Assembly: GCA_016872715.1 (NCBI GenBank)
Contig: VGZD01000017.1
Span: 1 to 44,919, forward strand
Origin: Planctomycetota bacterium
GTDB lineage: Bacteria > Planctomycetota > UBA1135 > GCA-002686595
DNA length: 44,919 bases
Direction of reading: 5' to 3'
Part shown: positions 24,386 to 32,194 of the stretch, piece after piece
How positions within the stretch are numbered: position 1 is the stretch's first letter
Layout: each line of letters begins with the position of its first letter
Notes under the pieces: model-generated
Told to the model about the DNA's origin: nothing
What the model saw: the letters and a program-made list of their open reading frames with translations, nothing else
Database searches by the model: none
Program-made: the position numbers and the translations under genes

Positions 24386-25387
24386 TCAGGACGAGGAATC
24401 AGGACGAGGCGCGGCGCCCGGGCGGCGTCCGCGCGGGGGAATCGGGTTGGATCCGCGGGGCGATGCGCCCTCTGGGCGACCCTCTGGGCGACCCTCTGGG
24501 CGACCTTCGGGGCGACCCTCTGGGCGACCTTCGGGACGACCTTCGGGACGACCTTCGGGACGACCTTCGGGACGACCTTCGGGACGACCTTCGGGGCGAC
24601 CTTCGGGGCGACCCTCGGGGCGACCTTCGATCGGCGGGACCGGCGGTGCGCCCTCGGGTAGGCCGCGGAACTCGCGACGCTCCTCGGGTGCGCGGCGCGG
24701 CGCGCGCTCGGGACGCTCGTTGCCGCCCGCACGCTCGCGCGGCTGCGACTCGACCTGCGGGCGCTCCTCGCGCGGCTGGAAGTCGGGCTGTCGCGGCGGC
24801 GTCGGCCGAGCGAAAGGCGGGCGTCCCCGCGGGGCGCCCATGCGCGGGCCAGCGGGCGGAAGACCCCGTTCGCGGTCACCGAGCTTCGGACGTCCCTGCG
24901 GCAGTTCCGTGCCGCCGAACGGCGAGAACGGCGGCCGCATGCTCGGCCGACCCCGCGGCACGTATTGGCGCGGCCCAAAGCCATCGGGGCCGCGCTGCGG
25001 CAAGAACAATTCGGGGCCGCGCTGCGGCAAAAACAACTCGGGGCCGCGCTGCGGCAAGAACAATTCGGGGCCGCGCTGCGGCCCGAGCCGCTCGCCTCCG
25101 CGCTGCGGACCATTGCCACGATTGCCCTCCGGTCCGCGCTGCGGACCATTGCCATCCGATCCGCGCTGCGGACCATTGCCCTCCGGTCCGCGCTGCGGAC
25201 CGAGCAGCTCGCGGCCGCGCTGCTCTGGTGCGGACGGCGGCTGGGCTTCGCTGCAACGACAGCTCGGGCAGTGGCGTTCACGTCCGTCCCGATCAGGGTG
25301 GCGATCGTCGCGGCCGCGCGGACCCTGCGCGGCGCAGGAAAGCGCGGCGGTCAGGGCGATGAAAACGAGTGTGACGGGTGTCTTCAT
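24386..25387 (-). CDS. Secreted low-complexity Gly/Arg/Pro/Glu repeat protein
   Basis: A 333-residue protein with a signal peptide (MKTPVTLVFIALTAALSCAAQ). The mature part is almost entirely low complexity. A cysteine cluster HCPSCRCSEAQ comes first (about residues 39-49), then GPQRGPEGN-type repeats, three copies of the nonapeptide ELFLPQRGP, a Pro/Arg-rich middle, and thirteen GRPE units near the C-terminus. It is predicted to be disordered. The stop is at 24386 and the ATG at 25387. It is divergent from an OmpR-type two-component system whose sensor also carries a Pro/Gly repeat. No enzymatic domain is seen and function is unknown. Antisense frames stay open here because of the repeats and are not genes. 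Confidence 0.75.
   Translation of the reverse strand: MKTPVTLVFIALTAALSCAAQGPRGRDDRHPDRDGRERHCPSCRCSEAQPPSAPEQRGRELLGPQRGPEGNGPQRGSDGNGPQRGPEGNRGNGPQRGGERLGPQRGPELFLPQRGPELFLPQRGPELFLPQRGPDGFGPRQYVPRGRPSMRPPFSPFGGTELPQGRPKLGDRERGLPPAGPRMGAPRGRPPFARPTPPRQPDFQPREERPQVESQPRERAGGNERPERAPRRAPEERREFRGLPEGAPPVPPIEGRPEGRPEGRPEGRPEGRPEGRPEGRPEGRPEGRPEGRPEGRPEGRPEGRPEGASPRGSNPIPPRGRRPGAAPRPDSSS
24468..24623 (-). repeat. Thirteen 12-bp units encoding GRPE repeats
   Basis: Thirteen consecutive 12-bp units, such as ccttcgggacga or ccctctgggcga, encode a (GRPE)n tract on the minus strand. Units vary mainly at synonymous positions, and five successive copies (24528-24587) are identical. This pattern suggests recent local expansion under protein-level constraint. 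Confidence 0.9.
24985..25080 (-). repeat. Tandem 27-bp units encoding ELFLPQRGP
   Basis: Near-identical 27-bp units (core ggggccgcgctgcggcaaga) encode three ELFLPQRGP copies followed by diverged GPQRG repeats in the same secreted protein. Exact edges are approximate because the flanking repeats blend into each other. Confidence 0.75.
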
Positions 25388-25580
25388 GGTGTGGGGCGGC
25401 TCGCTCGCCGCAGGTGCTGCAACCCCAACATCGCCCCGAGGTCTTGCGCAGTTCTGAAGCGCGCATGGAATTTCGAGTTTTGCGCGGGCGACGGGCGGCG
25501 CTCGGGATTTCCGCTCGCACAGGCTTCAGGAAAGCGCAAGATTCGCGGACGATTCTCGCCACCAGCATGGGAGCCGCCAC

Positions 25581-26255
25581 GTGACCCACCGAATCCTCGT
25601 CGTCGAGGACGATGCGCGGCTCGGCGAGCAGATCGCGAGCCACCTGCGCGAGGCGGGCTTCGAGCCGGTCTGGATCGCGCGCGGCGACCTCGCGCTCGAC
25701 ACGCAGCCGCGCGACTTCGAGCTCGTGATCCTCGACCTGATGTTGCCCGGCGCCTACGGGCTCGACGTGCTCAAGCACATGCGGCAGCGCTCCGACCTGC
25801 CGGTCGTCGTGCTCTCGGCGAAGAACGACACCGCGACGAAGGTGCGCGCGCTCGAACTCGGAGCCGACGACTACGTGACGAAGCCGTTTTGGCCCGAGGA
25901 ACTGGTCGCGCGCGTCAACGCGCGGCTGCGCAGACCCGGCCTCGCGCGCTCGGGCGTGCTCGAGTTCGGCGCGCTCGCGATCGACCCCGATGCGCGCAGC
26001 GTGCGTGTCGACGGCGCGGCGGTCGAACTCACGCGCGTCGAGTTCGAGCTGTTGCTCGCGCTCGCGCGCCGCCCGAGACAGGCACTCTCGCGCGCGTGGC
26101 TGGCCGAAAACGTGCTCGATCCCGATCGCGATGGAACGGAGCGCACGCTCGACGTGCACACGTCGCGTCTGCGCAAGAAGCTCGGCGCGCACGGCAGCCT
26201 CGTCGCCACGGTGTGGGGTGTCGGCTACCGACTCGACGTGGAGGAACCCTCGTGA
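25581..26255 (+). CDS. OmpR/PhoB-type response regulator
   Basis: A 224-residue regulator. The receiver domain has the acidic pair E9-D10-D11, the phosphoacceptor D52 (LVILDLMLPG), and the switch Lys in DDYVTKPFWPEEL. The C-terminal winged helix shows VELTRVEFELLLALARRP, DRDGTERTLDVHTSRLRKKL and VWGVGYRL. The GTG at 25581 is preceded by GGGAG about 8 nt upstream. The last codons overlap the kinase start by 4 nt (GTGA). It likely autoregulates the divergent region shared with the repeat protein gene, though this is inference. Confidence 0.93.
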   Translation: MTHRILVVEDDARLGEQIASHLREAGFEPVWIARGDLALDTQPRDFELVILDLMLPGAYGLDVLKHMRQRSDLPVVVLSAKNDTATKVRALELGADDYVTKPFWPEELVARVNARLRRPGLARSGVLEFGALAIDPDARSVRVDGAAVELTRVEFELLLALARRPRQALSRAWLAENVLDPDRDGTERTLDVHTSRLRKKLGAHGSLVATVWGVGYRLDVEEPS

Positions 26256-27829
26256 AGCTGCGCGCGCGCCTCGCGTTGGTGGTGTTCGCGACCGCCGTCC
26301 CCGTGATCGCGGGCGTGGTGCTCCTGCGCGAGCGCATTCAGTGGGCAGCGACGGAGCAGGGCCTCGCCGACTACGCGCTCGATCGCATGCAGGGTGGCGG
26401 GCGGGAAGCGTGCGAAGCGAATCCCGCGGCGTTTCCGCCGCGACCGTGGATGCGGCCGGGCGAGCGCGGGCTGCCGCCGCGCGGCCTGCCGCCGGGGCCG
26501 AACGCTCCGCCGGGGCCGAACGCTCCGCCGGGGCCGAACGCTCCGCCGGGGCCGAACGCTCCGCCGGGGCCCAATGCTCCGCGCGAAGCCAATCCGGCGC
26601 GTCAGGCGCCCGTCGGCCCCGCGGGCGAGGCGCGCGGATTCCCCTCCGAGGCCGCGTTGGCCGTCGAAGTGCGCACGGAGCTGTGGGCCTACGACCCGAA
26701 CTTCGTGTCGCACAACCCGATGGCACCGACGTTTCCGACCGCGATCCGCGAGGCGCTCGTGGCGGGTTCCGCCCACGCGAGCGCGAAGTGGTTCGTGCCG
26801 TCGCAGGACGGCATCGCGGTCGGCGTTCCGATGCCGTGGCGCGATGGACCCTGCGCCTACGTGCTCGTCCGCCGCTCGCAAGTGGAGCCGCCGGGTGCGC
26901 TGCTCAGCATGCTGCTCGGCCCCTCCGCGCTGCTCGCGGTGCTGTTCCTCGCCATGATGGTCACGGCCGGTCCCGTGGTCGAGCGCATCCGCCGCCTCAC
27001 GCGCGAAGTGCGCGCCTCGGCGGAGGCACGCTACTCCCGTCCGGCGGACGTCAGCGGCAGCGACGAGGTGACCGAGCTGGCGCGCGCCTTCAACGCCGCC
27101 GCGACCGAAGTGCGCAGCAACCTCGAGGCCATCGAGAGCCGCGAGCAGGCGCTGCGCTCCTTCGTCGAGAACACGACCCACGACGTGATGGTCCCGCTCA
27201 CGGTGCTGCAAGGCCACCTCACGGCGATTCGCCGACGCGTGGAAACCGGAAGCGCAGTCGAGCGAACCACGATCCTCGAGGCGCTTCAGGAAGCGCACTA
27301 CATGGGCTCGCTGATCCAAAACCTCTCGGCCGTGGCGCGCTTGGAGCAGGAAGGCACGACGCTCGCGTGCACGCGCGTCGATCTCGCGGCGCTGGTGGAA
27401 CGCACGGTCGCGCGCCACACGCCGATTGCGAAGGCACGCGGCATCGTGCTCGAGTATGCCGTGCCACCCGAGCCGCTCGCGGCCCGAAGCGACGTGACGC
27501 TGCTCGAGCAGGCCGTCTCCAACCTGATTCACAACGCGGTGCGCTACGTCGAGCCCGGCGGCCATGTCGCAGTGGTGCTCGCGCGCGCCGGGACGCGCTT
27601 CTCGCTGCGCGTGCTCGACGACGGACCCGGCGTTCCGGCCGAGCTGCGCGAGCGCGTGTTCGAGCGCGCCTTCCGTGCCGACAGCGCGCGCACGCGGCAT
27701 CCCGACGGCCTCGGCCTCGGGCTCTCGATCGCGCTCGACGTCGCGCGACGACACGGCTTCGAGCTCGAGTTGCGAGCGCCCGAGGCGGGCGGCACGGAGT
27801 TTGAGCTGCGCGGCGACGCGTGCGCGTGA
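26252..27829 (+). CDS. Membrane histidine kinase with a periplasmic PPGPNA-repeat sensor
   Basis: A 525-residue sensor kinase. TM1 is at residues 5-25 and TM2 at about 217-243. The periplasmic domain between them includes five PPGPNA repeats (80-109) and two Cys residues (in REACEANP and DGPCAYV). A HAMP linker follows. The dimerisation domain has H310 in TTHDVMVPLTVL, where HD replaces the usual HE. The ATPase domain shows NLIHNAVRYV, DDGPGVP and DGLGLGLSIA. The GTG at 26252 overlaps the regulator stop. The signal sensed is unknown; the proline/glycine repeat probably acts as a spacer or binding arm. Confidence 0.9.
   Translation: MKLRARLALVVFATAVPVIAGVVLLRERIQWAATEQGLADYALDRMQGGGREACEANPAAFPPRPWMRPGERGLPPRGLPPGPNAPPGPNAPPGPNAPPGPNAPPGPNAPREANPARQAPVGPAGEARGFPSEAALAVEVRTELWAYDPNFVSHNPMAPTFPTAIREALVAGSAHASAKWFVPSQDGIAVGVPMPWRDGPCAYVLVRRSQVEPPGALLSMLLGPSALLAVLFLAMMVTAGPVVERIRRLTREVRASAEARYSRPADVSGSDEVTELARAFNAAATEVRSNLEAIESREQALRSFVENTTHDVMVPLTVLQGHLTAIRRRVETGSAVERTTILEALQEAHYMGSLIQNLSAVARLEQEGTTLACTRVDLAALVERTVARHTPIAKARGIVLEYAVPPEPLAARSDVTLLEQAVSNLIHNAVRYVEPGGHVAVVLARAGTRFSLRVLDDGPGVPAELRERVFERAFRADSARTRHPDGLGLGLSIALDVARRHGFELELRAPEAGGTEFELRGDACA
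26489..26578 (+). repeat. Five 18-bp units encoding PPGPNA in the sensor kinase
   Basis: Five tandem units of ccgccggggccgaacgct, the last with two base changes, encode (PPGPNA)5. The first four units are identical at the DNA level, which suggests recent duplication by slippage. Repeat number may vary between strains. Confidence 0.92.
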
Positions 27830-27859
27830 TCGCGCCGTGCGAGCCCGCGACTTCGAAGC

Positions 27860-28390
27860 TCAGCGCCGCGCGGACTCGACGTAGGCTCGAATGCGCTCGG
27901 TGTAGGCCTGATTCTTGAGCCCGACCGCCTGCGCCTCGCGCAGTGCGTCCTCCCAGGCGAGGCCGATGTCGAGCGTGCGGTGCGCGAGCCACAGCGCGCC
28001 CACGCGATTGCCCGAGCCGCAGTGCAGCAGGGTGCCACCCGCATTGGCTTGCGCCAGCAACTCGCGCGCGCGCGCGAGCACGGCGTCGGTGAGCTCGTCG
28101 CTCGTCGAGAACTGCAGCGTCAGGTATTCGAGCCCGAGCGAGGTGGCGCACGCACGCTCGTCGTAGCCCTGAAACTCGCCCTCCTTGCGCAGGTTGATCA
28201 CCCGCCGCACTCCGCGCGCCGCGAGCGCCTCGAGATCGGCCTGCGTCGGTTGACCGCCCATGTACAGCCCGCCGCACGACTGCAAGGCGGCGAGGGAACC
28301 GATCGGCGCGGGCTGCACGGGCTCGATGCGGGGGGTCGTGCAGGCGCCGAGGAGCGCCACGGCGAGGGCGGCAAGACACGTGGTGCGCAT
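27860..28390 (-). CDS. Dual-specificity phosphatase-like lipoprotein
   Basis: A 176-residue protein with a lipoprotein signal (MRTTCLAALAVALLGAC). The fold is that of small cysteine phosphatases related to the DUF442 / fused DSP-PTPase group. GGLYMGGQPTQADLEALAARGVRRVINLR is the N-terminal substrate-side motif, and HCGSGNRVGALW is the active-site loop. The loop is Cys-x4-Arg, one residue shorter than the classical Cys-x5-Arg, as in the DUF442-like group. The lipobox places it in the envelope. The ATG at 28390 lies just after a structured element ending in a T-run (28405-28543). The gene is convergent with the sensor kinase. Phosphatase activity is inferred, not shown. Confidence 0.85.
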   Translation of the reverse strand: MRTTCLAALAVALLGACTTPRIEPVQPAPIGSLAALQSCGGLYMGGQPTQADLEALAARGVRRVINLRKEGEFQGYDERACATSLGLEYLTLQFSTSDELTDAVLARARELLAQANAGGTLLHCGSGNRVGALWLAHRTLDIGLAWEDALREAQAVGLKNQAYTERIRAYVESARR

Positions 28391-28404
28391 GCCCTCGATG
28401 TACG

Positions 28405-28543
28405 AAAAAACGGCGGAAGAACAAGGGCCCGCGAGCCGCATTCGAGCACGTCGCAGTCCTCCCCCTACCCTTGGGAAGGCCTTGGCCGTGCGTGCGGGAT
28501 TGGATTCCGCTCGGGGCGCGGTCGAAGTCCCTTGTTCTTCCGC
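28405..28543 (-). ncRNA. Structured RNA element or small RNA upstream of the phosphatase gene
   Basis: A perfect 15-bp inverted repeat (GCGGAAGAACAAGGG and its complement, 28529-28543 and 28413-28427) encloses 101 nt. The minus strand reads through the closing stem, then CG, then six T residues (28410-28405). Inside, further pairings are possible: CCC+CGAGC with GCTCG+GGG, GCACG with CGTGC, GGCC with GGCC, and CCTTCCC with GGGGAGG. Together they make one long branched rod. The U-tract end is 15 nt before the phosphatase ATG. It could be a terminated small RNA, a leader with attenuator, or an inverted-repeat element. No known family was recognised. Confidence 0.45.
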
Positions 28544-28702
28544 TCGCTAGTTCGGGAGCGCGGGTCGGGCACGGTCCTCGGGGCGCTCATCGCGCTTCGA
28601 GGCGTGGCCCGCCTTCGTTCCCTGCTCTCACAGGCTAGTCGCACCTGCACCCAGCGGCCATTCTCACAAGTGCGCAGCGGCGACCTACCGAGGGCGCAGC
28701 GT
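28544..28702. other. Intergenic sequence, no gene seen
   Basis: This is the remainder of the 312-bp gap between the phosphatase and glycosyltransferase genes. It shows no convincing reading frame. On the minus strand it would hold the promoter of the structured element; AACTAGCGA just upstream of 28543 is a weak -10 candidate. Confidence 0.4.
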
Positions 28703-30202
28703 TCACAGCTCGCGCGCGCCCGTCGGCCACGCCTTGTCGCGCCGCCAGAAGAACAGCAACGGATGACTGCCCTCGATGTCCATGCGCAGCCGCGCGTAGT
28801 CGCCGCGCTCCGGATCGAGCCGAGCGTGATGGTAGAGCGTGCCCTCCCACGAGGAGAGCCGCAGCTCGCGTTCGAGCGTGCGCTCATCGACTCCCAACCA
28901 GCCGGTGCCGAGAATGATCATGTCCGGCTGCTGCGCGAGCACCCAGTCCGCGTCGTAGCGCGCATGTCCCTTGATGGTGATGTTCGGATCGGGCTCGACC
29001 GTCGCGATGTGCGCGTTGGTGAGGCCGAGCATGTCGATCACGTACAGGCGTGAGCTCCAACGAAAGCAACCGATCGGCGCGAGCGCGACGCGCGTGTCCG
29101 GCGGCACGGCCTTGGCGACCGAGTTGCCGAGCGCGAGCCAGCGCGGTTCGCTGCCCAGATGCGTGGCGAGCAGGAACGGCCGCTGCGCCTGCTGCAGCGA
29201 CTCGAACGCGAGCGCGCCGAGCAACGCGAGCGCGGAGAGTCCGCGGCTGGGGCTGAACAACTCGACGAAACCGTGGCATCCCACGAGCGCTGCCAGCGGG
29301 AGAATCGGCGCGAAGAAGCGCGCGAGCGGCAGGAAGTCGCCGCCGACATAGACCACGTAGAGCGCGAAGACGCTGGCTGCGAGGGTCGCGTTGCGCACGA
29401 GTGGATCGAGCGCTCGCGCGGGCCGCGTCAGCGCGACCAGCCCGAGCGCGAGCGCGAGCACGAGTCCGGTCGCGGCGCTCGACTCGGCGAGGTACTCGAG
29501 GCCGAGGCGCAGATCGACGAGGAAGTCGAGCTTCTTCACGCTGTACGTGATCGGGACGAGCCGCCCGAAGTAGGCCAGCCGAAACAGCTGCCAGGCCGCC
29601 AACGGCCCGAGCGCGAGCGCGGCGACGCTCCAGCGACGCGTGCGCAGCGAGGCGGCTAGGAGCGGCAGCGCGACCAGCAGCGCGTCGTTGCGCATGAACG
29701 CCGCGACTCCCAAGAGCGCGGCGGCCGCCAAGGGCGTGCGGTCGTTGCGCAGGGCGCTGTCCCAGCGCTCGAAGGCCCAGGCCAGCAGGGCGGCGAGTGG
29801 CACCGTTCCCAGGCCGAGCACCGCGTGCCATGCGAGCGCGGGACTGGCCGCGACCAACCACGCGGGCGCGCCGACGCGATCCCGAGGATGCCGACGGAAC
29901 CACAGCACGGCGATCGCCGCCGCGAGGAGCGCGAACGCGACGGTCGAGAGCACGACGCTCGCTCGCGCGGGGTCGCCCCCCAACGCGATCACCGCGGCCG
30001 CGGCCAGCATCCAGAGCGGGGCCGAGAAGCCCTCCACGCGCTCGCCCGGGTTGAACGCCAATTCGCCGCGCTCGACCAGACTGCGCGCGTAGTTGTAGGC
30101 GATGTAGTCGTCGTCGCAGGGTCCGTAGCCCTCGAACGACCACGCGTGGAGCGCCGCGACGAGCGCCACCACGAGCACGGCGATGCGCTGCGCGCGGCTC
30201 AC
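28703..30202 (-). CDS. GT-C type membrane glycosyltransferase (arabinofuranosyltransferase B-like)
   Basis: A 499-residue polytopic protein with about nine to ten hydrophobic segments. The N-terminal loop GPCDDDYIAYNYARSLVERG, followed by ELAFNPGERVEGFSAPLW, is the catalytic-type Asp-rich loop found in GT-C enzymes that use polyprenyl-linked sugars; AftB-like and similar proteins share it. The C-terminal soluble domain contains DADWVLAQQPDMIILG and other stretches, and ends near WPTGAREL. The GTG at 30202 overlaps the SGNH stop by 4 nt. It is the last gene of the envelope operon. The sugar and acceptor are unknown. Confidence 0.83.
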   Translation of the reverse strand: MSRAQRIAVLVVALVAALHAWSFEGYGPCDDDYIAYNYARSLVERGELAFNPGERVEGFSAPLWMLAAAAVIALGGDPARASVVLSTVAFALLAAAIAVLWFRRHPRDRVGAPAWLVAASPALAWHAVLGLGTVPLAALLAWAFERWDSALRNDRTPLAAAALLGVAAFMRNDALLVALPLLAASLRTRRWSVAALALGPLAAWQLFRLAYFGRLVPITYSVKKLDFLVDLRLGLEYLAESSAATGLVLALALGLVALTRPARALDPLVRNATLAASVFALYVVYVGGDFLPLARFFAPILPLAALVGCHGFVELFSPSRGLSALALLGALAFESLQQAQRPFLLATHLGSEPRWLALGNSVAKAVPPDTRVALAPIGCFRWSSRLYVIDMLGLTNAHIATVEPDPNITIKGHARYDADWVLAQQPDMIILGTGWLGVDERTLERELRLSSWEGTLYHHARLDPERGDYARLRMDIEGSHPLLFFWRRDKAWPTGAREL

Positions 30203-31347
30203 GGTGCGAGCCCCAGCTCGGCGCTGCGCTGTGCGAAGCGCCGCGCGATGACTGCGCGCCCCGCTTCGGTGAAGTGAATCCCGTCCGCCAGGAACCAAGC
30301 CGCGCGCTCGGGACTCGCGCCGAATTCCGCGGCGAGATCCAACAGCGACACGCCTTCGCGCCGCGCGAGCTCGCGCGTGCGCTCGACGTAGCGTTCGTGC
30401 ACGCGCACGATGTCCTCCTCGCTCGTGCCGAAGCGGTGCTTCAGCAAGTACTCGGGCACGCCCATGTCGTGCGTCGACGGCGCCGTGACGAGCACGACGG
30501 GGATCTTGCGCTCGCCAAACGCCCGCACGATGCGCGAGAGATTCGCGTCGTACTCCTCGAGCGACACACGCGGGACGTCCAGAGTGCGCTCGTCGAGTTC
30601 GCTGAACAGCCATGCCAACGCCTGCACGAGCGCCGAGGCGCGACGCAGCCGCTCGAAGCGCGCGTCGATGGACTTGTGCGCGTCGACGCTTCCGTGCGCG
30701 AGCCAATGGTCGTTCCAGCCGTAGCTCACCACCACGAGGTCCGGCTCGAGCGCGAGCCCGTGTCGCTGCGCTACGCGCGCACCCTGCAACGAGCTGTAGC
30801 CCGCCAGCGAGAGATTCACGCACTCCAGCGGCCGCGCGGAGCGCCGCGCGAGCTCTTCCACCGCGAGCACCGGCCACTCCCGGGGATGACCCTGCCACAG
30901 GCACGAGTCGCCCAGAAAGAGCGCGCGCCACGTGCCCGCAGGCTTGGGCACGCGCGGCTGTGGACCCGCGAAACCCAGCGAGTTCGTGCCCTCCTCGTCG
31001 CGCGGCAGGGTCCAGAACAGCTCGGGATCGGGCTCGAGCTCGAGCAGGTCCGTCGGCGACGGATAGCCGAACTCGATCCCCGGCACGCGCCGAAATCCGG
31101 CGCTGCGCAGGCCCAGCTCCGGGATCGCCAGCACGGCGACCAGCGTCGCGAGCGCGACGGCGCCTCCGAAGCGAGCCCCGCGCTCGGAGCGCGCTCGCAC
31201 GTGAACGTACTGCGCCGCCGTGACTGCCCCACCGACGAGTGCGAGCCACGCGGGCGCGAGCGAGTCGCAGGCGAGCCTCGCCGCGAGCACGGTCGCCAAG
31301 ACCGACGGCGCCGCGACGAGCAGCGCGGTGACCGACCCGGCGCGCAT
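30199..31347 (-). CDS. SGNH/GDSL hydrolase with N-terminal membrane segments
   Basis: A 382-residue protein. Two or three hydrophobic segments occupy residues 5-82. The catalytic domain then has block I FLGDSCLWQG (Ser near 148), block II Gly in LAGYSSLQG, block III YGWNDHWL (oxyanion Asn) and block V DGIHFTEAG (Asp and His). This architecture is seen in acyl esterases acting on polysaccharides or lipids on the outer side of the membrane. The ATG at 31347 follows GGAG with short spacing and lies 16 bp after the S51 gene; a GTG directly in front (31350) is an alternative. It is coupled to the glycosyltransferase downstream. Confidence 0.87.
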   Translation of the reverse strand: MRAGSVTALLVAAPSVLATVLAARLACDSLAPAWLALVGGAVTAAQYVHVRARSERGARFGGAVALATLVAVLAIPELGLRSAGFRRVPGIEFGYPSPTDLLELEPDPELFWTLPRDEEGTNSLGFAGPQPRVPKPAGTWRALFLGDSCLWQGHPREWPVLAVEELARRSARPLECVNLSLAGYSSLQGARVAQRHGLALEPDLVVVSYGWNDHWLAHGSVDAHKSIDARFERLRRASALVQALAWLFSELDERTLDVPRVSLEEYDANLSRIVRAFGERKIPVVLVTAPSTHDMGVPEYLLKHRFGTSEEDIVRVHERYVERTRELARREGVSLLDLAAEFGASPERAAWFLADGIHFTEAGRAVIARRFAQRSAELGLAP

Positions 31348-31363
31348 CACTCCTCGCTCGCGT

Positions 31364-32194
31364 TCACGGCCACAGCTCGCAGGTCATGCCAGCGCGCAGC
31401 ACGTGCACGCGCAACGGCCCGGCCGCCGCGCGCTGCTCGTCCTCCGCTCGCTCGACGCGAGCGCGGCGCGCGTCGAAGAACACGACCTGCCCCTCGCCCA
31501 CGACTTCGCCGCGCGCCCCCTGCACGACCAGCGCCGTGCGCTCGTCGATGCCGACGCCGACGAGTTCGGGATGATCGAGCACCGCCGCCATGAGACGATT
31601 CGTGCGCTGACGCGCGAGGAAATGCTGGTCGACGATCGCTCCCTCGAGCAATCCGAGCCCTTCGTCCGTCGCGGTGACGTTCGCGCTGATGCGCACGAGC
31701 TCGTCCTCTCCCTCGCCCGTGATCATCACGCGCGACATGACCGCCGCTCCCGCGCTCGTGCCACCGCACACGACGCCCGCGGCCGCGCGCGCACGCACGA
31801 GATCGAGCAGTCCAGCCGCGCGCAAGTCGCGCATCAGCAGGCTCTGGTCCCCGCCCCCGAACCAGATCAGATCCGCACCCCAGAGCAACCCGCGAGCGCG
31901 CTCGGCGTCGGTGAGATCGGCGAGGTTCACGGCCTCCCTCGCGCCCGCGTCGCGCCACATCTGCGCGCTCTCCTCGCCGCGATCCGCTCGCAGGGAAGCC
32001 TGCGGCAACACGACCACGCGCGTGTCGGCGCCACGCGCGAGCTCGAGTGCGCGGCGCAGGATCGCGACCGGCGTGCCGCCGCCACCAACGATCACGAGCC
32101 GCGAGTGCGCCGCGGGCCTCAGTCCGCTGGAGACGCAGGCGCACAGCGTCACGCACGAGAGCACAACCGAGAGGATCCGCTGCATGGCGCTCAT
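31364..32194 (-). CDS. Cyanophycinase-like S51 peptidase lipoprotein
   Basis: A 276-residue protein with a lipoprotein-type signal (ILSVVLSCVTLCAC). The peptidase S51/cyanophycinase fold is clear: RLVIVGGGGTPVAI at the start, IWFGGGDQSLLM, the nucleophile elbow GGTSAGAAVMS, and DQHFLARQRTNRLMAAV. The latter is strongly conserved in cyanophycinases, which cut beta-Asp-Arg bonds. Its envelope location and its neighbours (acyltransferase, SGNH hydrolase, glycosyltransferase) do not fit cyanophycin use, so the substrate may be another Asp-containing peptide. The ATG at 32194 overlaps the acyltransferase stop by 4 nt. Confidence 0.88.
   Translation of the reverse strand: MSAMQRILSVVLSCVTLCACVSSGLRPAAHSRLVIVGGGGTPVAILRRALELARGADTRVVVLPQASLRADRGEESAQMWRDAGAREAVNLADLTDAERARGLLWGADLIWFGGGDQSLLMRDLRAAGLLDLVRARAAAGVVCGGTSAGAAVMSRVMITGEGEDELVRISANVTATDEGLGLLEGAIVDQHFLARQRTNRLMAAVLDHPELVGVGIDERTALVVQGARGEVVGEGQVVFFDARRARVERAEDEQRAAAGPLRVHVLRAGMTCELWP

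Noticed and set aside
24468-24623. Possible CRISPR or DNA-level regulatory array
   Set aside because: Units are 12 bp, in frame, encode GRPE within a signal-peptide protein, and vary mainly at synonymous sites.
24876-25256. Extra small minus-strand frame within the repeat protein gene
   Set aside because: It is open only because the repeat units lack stop codons in several frames.
28413-28543. Miniature inverted-repeat transposable element
   Set aside because: The 15-bp ends look like terminal repeats, but no target duplication flanks them, the interior can pair further, and a U-tract follows, so an RNA element is preferred. Not fully excluded.
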